DNA of 64,000 nucleotides from Pseudohalioglobus sediminis. GTDB lineage: Bacteria; Pseudomonadota; Gammaproteobacteria; Pseudomonadales; Halieaceae. Within the stretch, counting starts at the first letter, position 1; each line of letters begins with the position of its first letter. The stretch lies in assembly GCF_008370495.1 (NCBI RefSeq), contig NZ_VTUX01000004.1, positions 186,001 through 250,000 on the forward strand. The letters run 5' to 3'. Positions 18,121 through 27,138 of the stretch are shown here, piece after piece. The translations under genes were made by a program, and so were the position numbers. The notes beneath the pieces are model-generated. The model saw only the letters and a program-made list of their open reading frames with translations. It did no database searches and was not told the origin of the DNA.

Positions 18121-20295
18121 CTACTTGATAAACAGCATCTCCTGGTACTTCGGCAGCGGCCAGAGCTCATCGGACACATAGCCCTCAAGGGTGTCCGCGG
18201 CAGCGCGAACTGCGTCCATGAGTGGGCGTATTTCCGTGGCACAGAACTGCATGTGCTCCTCGGTCGAGGGGAAATCGTGTTTCGCCAGCGCCGTTTCCAG
18301 ACTGGCCGTGGCTGCAATCATCTCATTGAGTTTCGGTGCGACCGCCTCGGGGATAGAGGTGTCGAGCTCCACGCCTATGGCTGCAAGGCTTGCCGAGGTG
18401 CTCGCCAGGCTGCCGAGATAGGCGGTAGCTGCCGGGCAGATCATGGTGCGCGCCATATCGATGACCAGCTTGGCCTCTACCTCGATCGAGAGGATGTATT
18501 GTTCGGCGTAGACCTCGAAACGGCTCTCAAGCTCTACCGGGCTGAGCACGCCGGTACTGGAGAATAGCTCGATCACGGACGCTTCGCGCAGGGCCGGCAG
18601 GGCATCTGCGGTAGTGGGAATATTTTTCAGGCCGCGCTCCTCGACCGCCATGCGATGCCACTCCTCCGAGTAACCGTCACCGCCGAACACCACGTTGCCG
18701 TGCTGGTTCATCAATTCCTTGAGTACTGTCACCACGGCTTCAGCCTGGCTGCCAGCCGATTCGAGCGCCGTTTCCAGCCGTTCGGCAATCCAGTTGAGCG
18801 AATCTGCCAGCATGGTGTTCATGGCTACCAATGGGCCGGACACGGATTGCGAGGAGCCGACCGCGCGGAACTCAAAGCGGTTGCCGGTGAAGGCGAAGGG
18901 CGAGGTGCGATTGCGATCACCGGGATCGCGTTCGAAATTGAGAATCTGTGAAAGACCGAGATCCATCTTGCCGCCACCTGCACTGGTGTGGATGTTGCCC
19001 TCCTTGATATCGGTGAACACTTTTTCCAGTTGGTCACCAAGATACACCGAGAGGATCGCAGGGGGCGCTTCATTTGCTCCCAGCCGGTGGTCATTGGAGG
19101 CGGTGGCGATTACCGCTCGCAGCAAGGGACCGTGCAGGTGCACGCCACGGATCACCGCTCCGCAGAACAGCAGGAACAGCAGGTTGTCGTGTGGGGTAGA
19201 GCCCGGATCGAGCAGGTTGCCCTGGGTTGAATTTCCGACCGACCAGTTGACGTGTTTACCTGAGCCGTTTACGCCGGCGAAGGGCTTCTCGTGCAGCAGG
19301 CACATGAAGCCGTGCTTCTTCGCTGTGGCTTTCATCAGTGTCATCATCAGCTGCTGGTGATCTGCGGCGACATTGGCTGCCTCAAAGTAGGGGGCTATTT
19401 CAAACTGTCCCGGTGCCACCTCGTTATGGTGGGTTTTGGCAGGTATGCCGAGCTTGTAGAGCTGGTCTTCGAAGTCCTGCATGAAGACCTGCACTCGCGC
19501 AGGTATCGCGCCGAAGTAGTGATCGTCGAATTCCTGTCCCTTGGCCGGTGGTGCGCCAAACAGGGTGCGCCCCGCCAGCAGCAGGTCAGGGCGACTGTTG
19601 GCGAAATTCGCATCCACCAGGAAATATTCCTGTTCCGCGCCACAGCTGGAGTTGAGCGGCGCGACATCGGTTTCACCCATCAACTCGAGGACTCTTTGCC
19701 CGGCCTTGTTCATGGCCGCATTGGAGCGCAACAGTGGAATTTTCTTGTCGAGGGCCTCTCCGGTCCAGGACATGAAGACGCTCGGTATCATCAGCGTGGC
19801 GCCGTTGTCCGTTTGCATGATGTACGCCGGACTGGTGGGGTCCCAGGCGGTGTAGCCGCGTGCGGCGTTGGTCATGCGTAAACTGCCGTTGGGGAAGGAA
19901 GAACCGTCCGGTTCACCCTTTATCAGCAGGCTACCGGAGAACTCTGTTATCGCGCCGCCATCAGAGTTGGTGACAATGAATCCGTCGTGTTTCTCGGCGG
20001 TAATATTGGTCATGGGATAGAAAATGTGGGAGAAGAATTTCGCACCCTTGGAAACTGCCCACTCCTTCATGGCCGCGGCCACCACATCGGCCGTGGCCGG
20101 GTCCAGTGGTTCCCCGGTCTGCACGGTCTTCTTGATTGATTTGAAAGCTGTCTTGGACAGTGCCCACTCCATCCGGCGCAGGTCGAATACATCCTCTGCC
20201 CAGATCTTGCCAAGATATTCGGTTGGGGCCACCTGTTTCGGGGCGCGATTAGTGATGTGGTTAATGGCCTGCTGGCGGCCTGGGTTGGCACTCAT
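18121..20295 (-). CDS. glnN: Glutamine synthetase type III
   Basis: At 724 residues it fits the type III (GlnN) class (about 700-730), far longer than GlnA. Recognisable parts include GAKFFSHIFYPMTNITAEKHD, NSSCGAEQEYFLVD, KTHHNEVAPGQFEIAP and GVNGSGKHVNWSVG, the metal and ATP/glutamate sites of this class. It makes glutamine from glutamate and ammonia with ATP, in the cytoplasm. Type III enzymes are best known in Bacteroidetes and cyanobacteria and are less common in Proteobacteria. A canonical sigma-54 element at 20385-20401 lies about 90 bases before the ATG, pointing to nitrogen-starvation control. Confidence 0.93.
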   Translation of the reverse strand: MSANPGRQQAINHITNRAPKQVAPTEYLGKIWAEDVFDLRRMEWALSKTAFKSIKKTVQTGEPLDPATADVVAAAMKEWAVSKGAKFFSHIFYPMTNITAEKHDGFIVTNSDGGAITEFSGSLLIKGEPDGSSFPNGSLRMTNAARGYTAWDPTSPAYIMQTDNGATLMIPSVFMSWTGEALDKKIPLLRSNAAMNKAGQRVLELMGETDVAPLNSSCGAEQEYFLVDANFANSRPDLLLAGRTLFGAPPAKGQEFDDHYFGAIPARVQVFMQDFEDQLYKLGIPAKTHHNEVAPGQFEIAPYFEAANVAADHQQLMMTLMKATAKKHGFMCLLHEKPFAGVNGSGKHVNWSVGNSTQGNLLDPGSTPHDNLLFLLFCGAVIRGVHLHGPLLRAVIATASNDHRLGANEAPPAILSVYLGDQLEKVFTDIKEGNIHTSAGGGKMDLGLSQILNFERDPGDRNRTSPFAFTGNRFEFRAVGSSQSVSGPLVAMNTMLADSLNWIAERLETALESAGSQAEAVVTVLKELMNQHGNVVFGGDGYSEEWHRMAVEERGLKNIPTTADALPALREASVIELFSSTGVLSPVELESRFEVYAEQYILSIEVEAKLVIDMARTMICPAATAYLGSLASTSASLAAIGVELDTSIPEAVAPKLNEMIAATASLETALAKHDFPSTEEHMQFCATEIRPLMDAVRAAADTLEGYVSDELWPLPKYQEMLFIK

Positions 20296-20808
20296 GTTAT
20301 TTCCTCGGTAGGGATGAAGGGCCTAAACAAGCCGCACCATAATGGGGAAGGCACGCCGCCGATTAGACTGATTGCGCGAGATGCTGCAATAGTCGGGCCA
20401 ATAAGTGGGGAAGCCTGCAACTCGCTGTTTTCAATAGGATAAAAACGGCCACCCTGCAGGCAAGACGCAGGCCGGCAGGTGCAGAGACCGGGAAACGCCG
20501 CAAAAGGGTGCGTTTTCCGCAACCCTGTGCCCGCCGTTTGCCTTGCAGCCAGCGCTGCTGCCATGAACGAAACAATAACGTTTCGCGCCATACCGGTTTA
20601 CGATCAAGGCATCACGCTGGCTGTGGTCATCCCCCTGCGTTGCTGATCGCCATCGCGTTCAACCCGTAAGTGATCAGGGCGCAAACACCGCTGGCTGGTG
20701 GGCGATAAGCCAATGCGTCTTATGCGGTATCGAACCGGGTTTGGGGTTACACTGCACAAGCGTCTGGTTCGCCAATCAACATGCCTGCAGAGGGCTCACG
20801 ATAACAAC
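20296..20808. other. Intergenic region between glnN and the Na/Pi transporter
   Basis: About 500 bases without a credible gene. It holds the sigma-54 promoter of glnN near its left end and must contain the promoter of the transporter gene at its right end. The short open frames here (for example a 99-residue one on the minus strand) show no recognisable protein features. An in-frame GTG at 20698 could extend the transporter, but it would add a non-hydrophobic tail. Confidence 0.5.
20385..20401 (-). promoter_or_regulatory. Sigma-54 (RpoN) promoter of glnN
   Basis: On the minus strand the 17 bases read TTGGCCCGACTATTGCA. The -24 GG and -12 GC elements are exactly 7 bases apart between TGGC and TTGCA, as in the consensus TGGCAC-N5-TTGCW. 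It would place the transcription start near 20374 and give a leader of about 80 bases before the glutamine synthetase start. NtrC is the expected activator (inference); I could not identify a convincing NtrC site upstream. Confidence 0.7.
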
Positions 20809-22608
20809 ATGCTTGGCCGCATTCTTTTACCATCGATCTTTGTGCTGCTTTCATACGGGTTCTGGGCAAGCAGCAGCTTCCAGGATATATCCGCTGGCGT
20901 GGCGCTTTTCCTCTTTGGAATGTTCTGCATGGAGCAGGGCCTGAAGATATTTGGTGGCAGCGGCCTGCAAAGGGTACTCGCGGCCAGCACCGACAGGCTT
21001 TGGAAGAGCCTGAGCTTCGGGATTGTTACCACCACGCTGATGCAGTCGTCCTCGCTGGTGTCGGTGCTGACAATCTCTTTCCTCAGTGCCCAGCTTATCG
21101 GGCTGGTGCAGGGTATCGGCATCGTTTTCGGCGCCAACCTCGGCACCACCACGGGCGCCTGGATCGTCGCCGGATTTGGCCTCAAGGTTAAGATTTCGGC
21201 TTATGCCATGCCGATACTGGTGTTTGGCGTAATACTCCTGAATCGGACCTCCGAGCGCTCCAAGGGTGTGGGCTGGGTACTGATTGGTATCGGTTTTCTC
21301 TTCCTCGGTATCCATTTCATGAAAGAGGGCTTTGCCTCCTACGCCGATACCATTGACCTGACCAAATATGCGATCCCCGGGCTGGCGGGACTATTGATAT
21401 TCACCCTGGTCGGCATCGTGGCCACGGTAGTGATGCAGTCGAGTCACGCCACCATGACGCTTATCATTACAGCCCTGGCCGCATCGCAAATCACCTATGA
21501 AAATGCGCTGGCACTGGCGATCGGTGCGAACGTGGGCACCACCGTAACCGCCGTGCTCGGCTCGTTGAGCGCAAACGCCAGCGGTAAAAGGCTCGCCGCA
21601 GCGCACCTGATATTCAATGTGGTCACGGGTCTCGTTGCACTGGTACTCATCCATCCGCTGCAATGGGCCGTCAACGGGATCAGCGACTCGGTCGGTATTG
21701 CGCAGGATAACTACACCCTGAAGCTCGCCGTATTCCATACCCTGTTCAACTTGCTGGGTGTCCTGTTGATGATACCCATGATCCAGAAGATGGCTGATTT
21801 CCTGGAGCAGCGTTTCCGAGAAGAAACGGGGGACTTTGATCGGCCGCGCTACCTGAGCAGTTCGGCACTGGAAGTGCCGGCAGTGGCGCTGCACGCGGGT
21901 ATTCGTGAGACCGAGCACCTGTTCAGGAATGCGCAGACACTGATCGCCCACGGGGTTTGCCTGAAGCGCTCACTGATCAACAGCGACGAGGATCTGCAGT
22001 CACTGATTGAACCGCGAGGTACCGTAATACCGATCGATATCGACGATATTTACAGCAAAACGATCAGGGACCTCTATGGCGACCTCATCACCTTTTTGAG
22101 CAAGGCCCAGGTCAGGGCTACGCCGGAGCTGGCACCGGCATTCGGCAACCTGCGGCGTGCCAACACCGAGGCGGTGAAGGCGATCAAGGCCGTAAAGCAC
22201 CTGCACAAGAATCTCTTGCTCTACATGCGCAGCGACAATGAGCATTTGCGCCGCGAGTACAACCGTTTCCGCGTGAGAACAGGCAGCGTGATTCGCGAAC
22301 TGCAGGCCCTGTATGACACCGATGACGCCTCCCTCAGGCTGTTGGCGCTTGATCAGATAAAGGTAGGCGTCCTCTACGGAGAGCAGATAACGCAGCAGAA
22401 CATCGACACGTTGATCAGTTCAGGGAAAATCAACGCGAATCTCGCCACTTCGTTGATCAATGACAGTAACTACACAAAGATAATCGTCGATGCTCTGGTT
22501 GACATGACGGAAGCCTGGAACAAGGCTCTTTTGTCTGACGATACCCTCGAGGACATATTGTCCTTACAGCCTGAAGAGATCGAGAGTATCGCCGGCCAGG
22601 TGCACTGA
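20809..22608 (+). CDS. Na+/phosphate cotransporter family protein with PhoU-like C-terminus
   Basis: About 599 residues. The first 360 form the NptA/PNaS membrane part with its inverted-repeat signatures TLMQSSSLVSVL and VVMQSSHATMTL, each followed by a GAN(L/V)GTT loop. The last 230 residues are helical and soluble, resembling a PhoU domain. It imports or exports phosphate with sodium at the inner membrane. I prefer the ATG at 20809, directly before the first hydrophobic helix; a GTG at 20698 is in frame but adds 37 polar residues. A small charged protein follows after 30 bases on the same strand. Confidence 0.9.
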   Translation: MLGRILLPSIFVLLSYGFWASSSFQDISAGVALFLFGMFCMEQGLKIFGGSGLQRVLAASTDRLWKSLSFGIVTTTLMQSSSLVSVLTISFLSAQLIGLVQGIGIVFGANLGTTTGAWIVAGFGLKVKISAYAMPILVFGVILLNRTSERSKGVGWVLIGIGFLFLGIHFMKEGFASYADTIDLTKYAIPGLAGLLIFTLVGIVATVVMQSSHATMTLIITALAASQITYENALALAIGANVGTTVTAVLGSLSANASGKRLAAAHLIFNVVTGLVALVLIHPLQWAVNGISDSVGIAQDNYTLKLAVFHTLFNLLGVLLMIPMIQKMADFLEQRFREETGDFDRPRYLSSSALEVPAVALHAGIRETEHLFRNAQTLIAHGVCLKRSLINSDEDLQSLIEPRGTVIPIDIDDIYSKTIRDLYGDLITFLSKAQVRATPELAPAFGNLRRANTEAVKAIKAVKHLHKNLLLYMRSDNEHLRREYNRFRVRTGSVIRELQALYDTDDASLRLLALDQIKVGVLYGEQITQQNIDTLISSGKINANLATSLINDSNYTKIIVDALVDMTEAWNKALLSDDTLEDILSLQPEEIESIAGQVH

Positions 22609-22638
22609 TAAACACACCACAAGGGATGAGTCCGTAAT

Positions 22639-22917
22639 ATGAACAGGAAAAAACTGCTGAAAAAACTGCAGTCTCTTCTCGACAAGCCCGACGGTGCCAG
22701 GAAGAAGGACATCAAGAAGCTGGACAAGGTTGTCAAAGAGCTGAAGCAGAAACAAAAGCGCCTTGAGCAGCGCCTGGAAGACACTCAGGATGAAAAAGAA
22801 CGGAGCAGGTTGATCAAGGAGATCGAGGTCATCAAGCTGCAGCGCAGGAAGGGAATAGACGCGCACAGGCACCTGAAGGGTGAGCACATCGACGAAAGTA
22901 TCGCTGGCCCGGATTGA
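22639..22917 (+). CDS. Small highly charged coiled-coil protein
   Basis: A 92-residue protein, mostly Lys/Glu/Arg/Asp with heptad-like hydrophobics (KLDKVVKELKQKQKRLEQRL), so it is probably a long helix or coiled coil. No signal peptide and no recognised family. AAGGGA sits about 13 bases before the ATG. It starts 30 bases after the Na/Pi transporter and is likely in the same transcript. The helical PhoU-like tail of the transporter could be its partner, but that is a guess. Confidence 0.72.
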   Translation: MNRKKLLKKLQSLLDKPDGARKKDIKKLDKVVKELKQKQKRLEQRLEDTQDEKERSRLIKEIEVIKLQRRKGIDAHRHLKGEHIDESIAGPD

Positions 22918-22997
22918 CAGCGTTTGCAGTGGTAAGCCGCGGCAGCTGCGCGCCCGGGATCTATAGCATTTATTGTGCCGGGTCAGAAATCGCTGCG

Positions 22998-24422
22998 CTA
23001 TGCGGGCAGGTCACTCAACAACTGCTCGTAGCTTTGTTGCAGTGCCCGGCGATAGGCCACGCCGTCACCGACAATTTCAGTGGTACTGGTAAAGCTGATA
23101 TTCACATGCCCGGGCGTGCTTGAGATAGTCTGGAAAAGGCCGAGGCCCGGGCCGAGGGGGCCAAAGCCGAGGTAGTCGATAAGTCGCGAGCCCAGCAGGT
23201 AGGTTTCTTCGGCGAAGCCTGGCACGTTGCTGACGGTCATGTTAACGACCGGGGGGAGTGTGTCCAGGTAGCCGGAATAATAGAGCTGTCGTGTCAGCAG
23301 AAGGATGGCTGCCGGGTGGATCTCATCGATGATATTCAGGGGGACACGGGCGCTACTGCTTTTACTGTCACGCTTGTCCCCCCGGGTTTCACTGACGATG
23401 GCTTGCAGCCGCGTTTCCATATCATCCATTTCGGTAAAAAGTGGTACGCGTGCAACGGTGACCCTGGTGCCGATTTCGCCGTCTTTTTGCTGCTTGCGGA
23501 TATTGATGGGCATGGCCGCAACCAGGCTCTGCTCCGGCAACTCGTTGTTGTCCAGGAGATACTGTCTCTGCGCGCCACCCACCACGCACAGGGCGAGGTC
23601 GTTGATGGTGCAGTCGTAGGCTTTTTCCAGCCTGCGCAGGGCGGCCATGTCCATGCGCATGTGTCCGACCACCCGGTTGGCGCTGACCGCCTGGTTGAAA
23701 CGCGAACGCGGAACCACGCGCTTCTTTCCTTTGCTACCTGCGCGCCTGGGTTGCACCAGCCCGGGCAGCGTTTTCAGTAGCGTACCGGTGCGCAGCACCG
23801 GCCTGGTCAGGGCATGGCGCCAGCCCCGGGCGTATTTGTCCAACAGGGATGGCGCGGAGTAGGTTTCCTGGATGGAATCTGCCGTGCCCGGCGCCGATTT
23901 AAGGATGGATGGCTTCGACCTGGGGCCCGTGCTGTGTAGTCCGCGCATGAGGCGTATGGCGCTGGTGCCATCCATCACCGAGTGATGGATTTTGAGGAAG
24001 AGCGCCGTGCTGCCCGGAGGTATGCCTTCCAGTGCGTCCAGTCCCTCAACCTGGACAATCTGCCACAAGGGTTTGTCCTGGGGCAGGCGGGTGGCGTGAA
24101 ACCGGCCGAGCAGCATGTAGAACTCCTGCCAGTCCGCCGGCGCTGGCAGCGCGATACGGCTCATCTGGGCGGTCAGGTCGAAATCTTCGTCGAGCACCCA
24201 ATAGGCCTTGTCGAACCACAACGGCACCGTATCAGCCTTGCACTTGAGGATGGGAAAATGCTGATCGATGATGTCCGTCAACGCATTGACCAGCTTGTCA
24301 AAGTTGATCGCCCCGGTCCTGCTGCCAGCGCTGTCGTACAGCATCGCTGCCGACATGTGCATGGGCAGGCCCGGTACCTCGCCTTGCAGCATAATGTTGT
24401 CGAGGCCGTCCAGTTGATACAT
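22998..24422 (-). CDS. Wax ester synthase / diacylglycerol acyltransferase (WS/DGAT)
   Basis: A 474-residue acyltransferase with the catalytic HHxxxDG motif (H146-H147...D151-G152, in KIHHSVMDGTSA). The N-terminal MYQLDGLDNIMLQGE and C-terminal NMTVSNVPGFAEETYLLGS segments are typical of the family (PF03007/PF06974). It joins acyl-CoA to fatty alcohol or diacylglycerol, making storage wax esters or triacylglycerol on the membrane. WS/DGAT enzymes are common in marine gammaproteobacteria. The gene stands apart from the asparaginase operon; a structured region (24494-24557) lies between them. Confidence 0.93.
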   Translation of the reverse strand: MYQLDGLDNIMLQGEVPGLPMHMSAAMLYDSAGSRTGAINFDKLVNALTDIIDQHFPILKCKADTVPLWFDKAYWVLDEDFDLTAQMSRIALPAPADWQEFYMLLGRFHATRLPQDKPLWQIVQVEGLDALEGIPPGSTALFLKIHHSVMDGTSAIRLMRGLHSTGPRSKPSILKSAPGTADSIQETYSAPSLLDKYARGWRHALTRPVLRTGTLLKTLPGLVQPRRAGSKGKKRVVPRSRFNQAVSANRVVGHMRMDMAALRRLEKAYDCTINDLALCVVGGAQRQYLLDNNELPEQSLVAAMPINIRKQQKDGEIGTRVTVARVPLFTEMDDMETRLQAIVSETRGDKRDSKSSSARVPLNIIDEIHPAAILLLTRQLYYSGYLDTLPPVVNMTVSNVPGFAEETYLLGSRLIDYLGFGPLGPGLGLFQTISSTPGHVNISFTSTTEIVGDGVAYRRALQQSYEQLLSDLPA

Positions 24423-24493
24423 GCTTGGTTATTCCCGTTGGCTGCTATTTCTGTTCCCGGATGCTCCCATGGCCTGGCAGTAAGCCGGTTGCA

Positions 24494-24557
24494 GCGCCCC
24501 TGCCGGAGCCAGCGTTCAGCTTCCGGGAGAGTACAACATGCTGCAGGACAGGGGCGC
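24494..24557 (-). terminator. Long stem-loop downstream of the asparaginase operon
   Basis: Perfect 9-base arms GCGCCCCTG (24494-24502) and CAGGGGCGC (24549-24557) enclose 46 bases that contain a nested pair CCGGA (24503-24507) and TCCGG (24522-24526). It begins within about 10 bases of the asparaginase stop. No U-rich tract follows on the minus strand, so it may be an mRNA 3'-end stabilising structure rather than a classic intrinsic terminator. Confidence 0.4.
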
Positions 24558-24565
24558 GGGCCCGG

Positions 24566-25621
24566 TCAGTACTGGTAAAACAGTTCCTGGATCTCACCCG
24601 CATCGCTGGTCTTGAGCAGGGCAAGTTTCAGCAGCACCCTCGCCTTGGCCGGGTTGAGTTCGCCGGAGGCCACCGTACCCAGTTCATCGTCATTGGCCTC
24701 GACATTGCGTCCGGTCGAACCGCTGTATACCCGCGAAGAACGCACCACCACCACGCCGCTTTTCACCGCGCGCCTGACCGCCTCCTGGGCCGCGGCTGTC
24801 ATATTGCCGTTACCAACGCCGGCGATCACCAGCCCCCTGGCACCGTTGGCCACGGCGCTGTCGATGAGGTCCGGCGAGAAGCTGGCGTGCATGTACATGA
24901 CATCCACCCGCGGCAGCGCCTTCACGCCCTTGAGAGAGAACTCGCTGTCCTCTGTATGTGCGCGGTAGGGCGTGCGAAAGAACGTATTCACACCGTACAG
25001 GCTGGTGCCGATCAGGCCGTGCTCCGGCGACTGGAAGGTCTGTACGTCTGTGGGGTTGGTCTTGGTGAGCGCGCGGGCGCCGTGGATGTCGTCGTTGACC
25101 ACTACCAGTACGCCGCGCCCGCTGGCGTCTTCGTCGGCGGCAACCGCCACCGCGTTGTAAATATTCAGGGGCCCGTCAGCGGACAGCGCCGTCGACGGGC
25201 GCATGGCGGCGGTCAGGACTACCGGCTTGTCGCTGTCGACTACCAGGTGCAGAAAATACGCTGTCTCTTCTATCGTATCGGTGCCGTGGGTAATCACGAT
25301 GCCGTCTACCTTGCGCGAAGCGGCCAGCTCATTGACCCGCGCGGCCAGTTGCAGCCATATCTCGTCGCTCATATCCTGGCTGCCGACGTTGGCGACCTGC
25401 TCACCGCTTACATTGGCCAGGTCCTTGAGCTGGGGCACTGCCGCCAACAGGGTTTCTACCCCGACCTGGCCCGAGGTGTAACCCGCCTGGGTCTGGGTTT
25501 CGGCGGAGCCGGCGATGGTACCGCCGGTGGCGAGGATGGAAATATTCTGCTCGGCCTTTACCGGCCCCGCCAGTGCCATCGCACTTAGCGCAGCGGCGAT
25601 CAACAGTCCTTTGGTTTTCAT
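24566..25621 (-). CDS. ansB: Type II (periplasmic) L-asparaginase
   Basis: A 351-residue enzyme with a signal peptide (MKTKGLLIAAALSAMALAGP, cut near VKA). Active-site parts are visible: the nucleophile threonine T35 in ATGGTIAGS, the second triad HGTDTIEETAYFL, and the AMRPSTALSADGPLN loop. It hydrolyses asparagine to aspartate and ammonia in the periplasm. GGAG lies 7 bases before the ATG. It starts 14 bases after the aspartase stop and is the last gene of a transporter-aspartase-asparaginase operon, so asparagine scavenging as a nitrogen and carbon source is the likely role. Confidence 0.93.
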   Translation of the reverse strand: MKTKGLLIAAALSAMALAGPVKAEQNISILATGGTIAGSAETQTQAGYTSGQVGVETLLAAVPQLKDLANVSGEQVANVGSQDMSDEIWLQLAARVNELAASRKVDGIVITHGTDTIEETAYFLHLVVDSDKPVVLTAAMRPSTALSADGPLNIYNAVAVAADEDASGRGVLVVVNDDIHGARALTKTNPTDVQTFQSPEHGLIGTSLYGVNTFFRTPYRAHTEDSEFSLKGVKALPRVDVMYMHASFSPDLIDSAVANGARGLVIAGVGNGNMTAAAQEAVRRAVKSGVVVVRSSRVYSGSTGRNVEANDDELGTVASGELNPAKARVLLKLALLKTSDAGEIQELFYQY

Positions 25622-25635
25622 TGCTCTACTCCTGC

Positions 25636-27111
25636 TTACTTATACTTGCGTTTATCGAGTCCGGTGAGATTGGCCGGGTCGAGTATCTCGTCTATCTGTT
25701 CTTCACTCAGCACCCCCTTCTCGCGGATCACTTCCAGGATGCCTTTGTCGGAAGCATAGGCTTCTTTGGCCAGTTCAGTAGCCGCCTCGTAACCGATCAC
25801 CGGATTCAGTGCGGTCACGATGCCCACGGTACGCTCGATATTGGCCGCCAGTGTCGCCTCGTTGACGGTGATGCCGTCGACACACTTTTCCCGCAGCGTG
25901 CGCATGGTGTTGGTCATCAGGCGCTGTGAATCCAGTATCGCCATGGCTTCCATCGGCTCATAGGCATTCAACTGCAATTGTCCGGCCTTCGCCGAGAGCA
26001 TGACCGAGGTGTCGTTGCCGATAACTCTGAATGCCACCACGTTGACCAGCTCAGCCATCACCGGGTTCACTTTCCCGGGCATGATGGAAGAGCCGGGCTG
26101 CACCGGGGGCAGGTTGATCTCACCCAGTCCGGCCCGCGGTCCCGAGGAGAGCAGGATCAGGTCGCTGGCAATCTTCGACAGTTTCACCGCCAGTGAACGA
26201 TTGGCACTGGAGGCCGAGAGGAAGGCCTGCTGGTCCCAGGTTGCAGCGATCAGGTCGTCCGCGACCACAAAATCCTTGTCGGTCAGTTTCGAGAGATGCC
26301 TGGCTACCTTGCCGGCGTAACCTGCAGGCGCATTCAAACCGGTGCCGATGGCAGTGCCGCCCATGTTCAGTTGCAGCAGCGGTTTCTCATAGCTGCGAAT
26401 AATAGCGATTTCACTTTCCAGCGCCGCGGCAAAGGCGTGGAATTCCTGCCCCACGGTCATCGGTACCGCGTCCTGCATTTCGGTGCGACCCATCTTCAGG
26501 ATGTCGATAAAGGCATTGCCCTTGGCGCGGAACGCGGCCACCAGCGCCTCCAACTCCGTGACCATGGCATCGTTGTTCATCAGTATCGCCACCTTCAGCG
26601 CGGTGGGGTAGCTGTCATTGGTGGACTGGGACATGTTGAGGTCATCGTGGGGTTCCACCACGTGGTAGTCGCCAATGCTGTGGCCGGTCTCCAGTAGCGC
26701 GGCATTGGCCATGACCTCATTGGCATTCATATTGGTGGATGTGCCCGCGCCACCCTGGAAGGGATCGATGGGGAACTGGTCGCGGTACTTGCCGGCCAGT
26801 ATGGCCATGCCGCCGGCCTCAATCGCCTTGCGCACATCCTTGTCCATTTTGCCCACATCGGTATTGGCGCGGGCGGCGGCGATCTTGGTGTAGACAAAAC
26901 CGTCTACCAGTTCCGGGTAGTCCGATAAATTGCGACCGGATATCTGGAAATTTTCCAGGGCCCGGGCGGTCTGCACCCCATACAGCGCGGAGGCGGGAAT
27001 GGCCTTCTCTCCCAGCAGATCGTGTTCGATTCGTACCTCGCCCGGTGCCGGCGCCTCCGCCCAGCTGATTGAGGTGGCCAGGATTAAGATCAATCCCCAT
27101 GGTGTGCGCAT
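25636..27111 (-). CDS. aspA: Aspartate ammonia-lyase with N-terminal signal peptide
   Basis: A 491-residue fumarase/aspartase-superfamily enzyme. The signature GSSIMPGKVNPV with its catalytic serine loop is present, as are GGAGTSTNMNANEV and GRTEMQDAVPMTVGQEF, which match aspartase rather than fumarase. It converts aspartate to fumarate and ammonia. Compared with E. coli AspA it has about 20 extra N-terminal residues forming a good Sec signal (MRTPWGLILILATSISWAEA). AAGGGAG 7 bases before this ATG supports the long form. The enzyme is therefore probably periplasmic, alongside the exported asparaginase encoded next to it. Confidence in the family is high; confidence in export is moderate. Confidence 0.92.
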   Translation of the reverse strand: MRTPWGLILILATSISWAEAPAPGEVRIEHDLLGEKAIPASALYGVQTARALENFQISGRNLSDYPELVDGFVYTKIAAARANTDVGKMDKDVRKAIEAGGMAILAGKYRDQFPIDPFQGGAGTSTNMNANEVMANAALLETGHSIGDYHVVEPHDDLNMSQSTNDSYPTALKVAILMNNDAMVTELEALVAAFRAKGNAFIDILKMGRTEMQDAVPMTVGQEFHAFAAALESEIAIIRSYEKPLLQLNMGGTAIGTGLNAPAGYAGKVARHLSKLTDKDFVVADDLIAATWDQQAFLSASSANRSLAVKLSKIASDLILLSSGPRAGLGEINLPPVQPGSSIMPGKVNPVMAELVNVVAFRVIGNDTSVMLSAKAGQLQLNAYEPMEAMAILDSQRLMTNTMRTLREKCVDGITVNEATLAANIERTVGIVTALNPVIGYEAATELAKEAYASDKGILEVIREKGVLSEEQIDEILDPANLTGLDKRKYK

Positions 27112-27138
27112 TCGCTTGCTCCCTTTCCAGGTTGTCGT

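Noticed and set aside
20325-20345. NtrC site near GCACCATAATGGGG before glnN
   Set aside because: The spacing between half-sites is 3 rather than 5 bases, and it lies downstream of the sigma-54 promoter.
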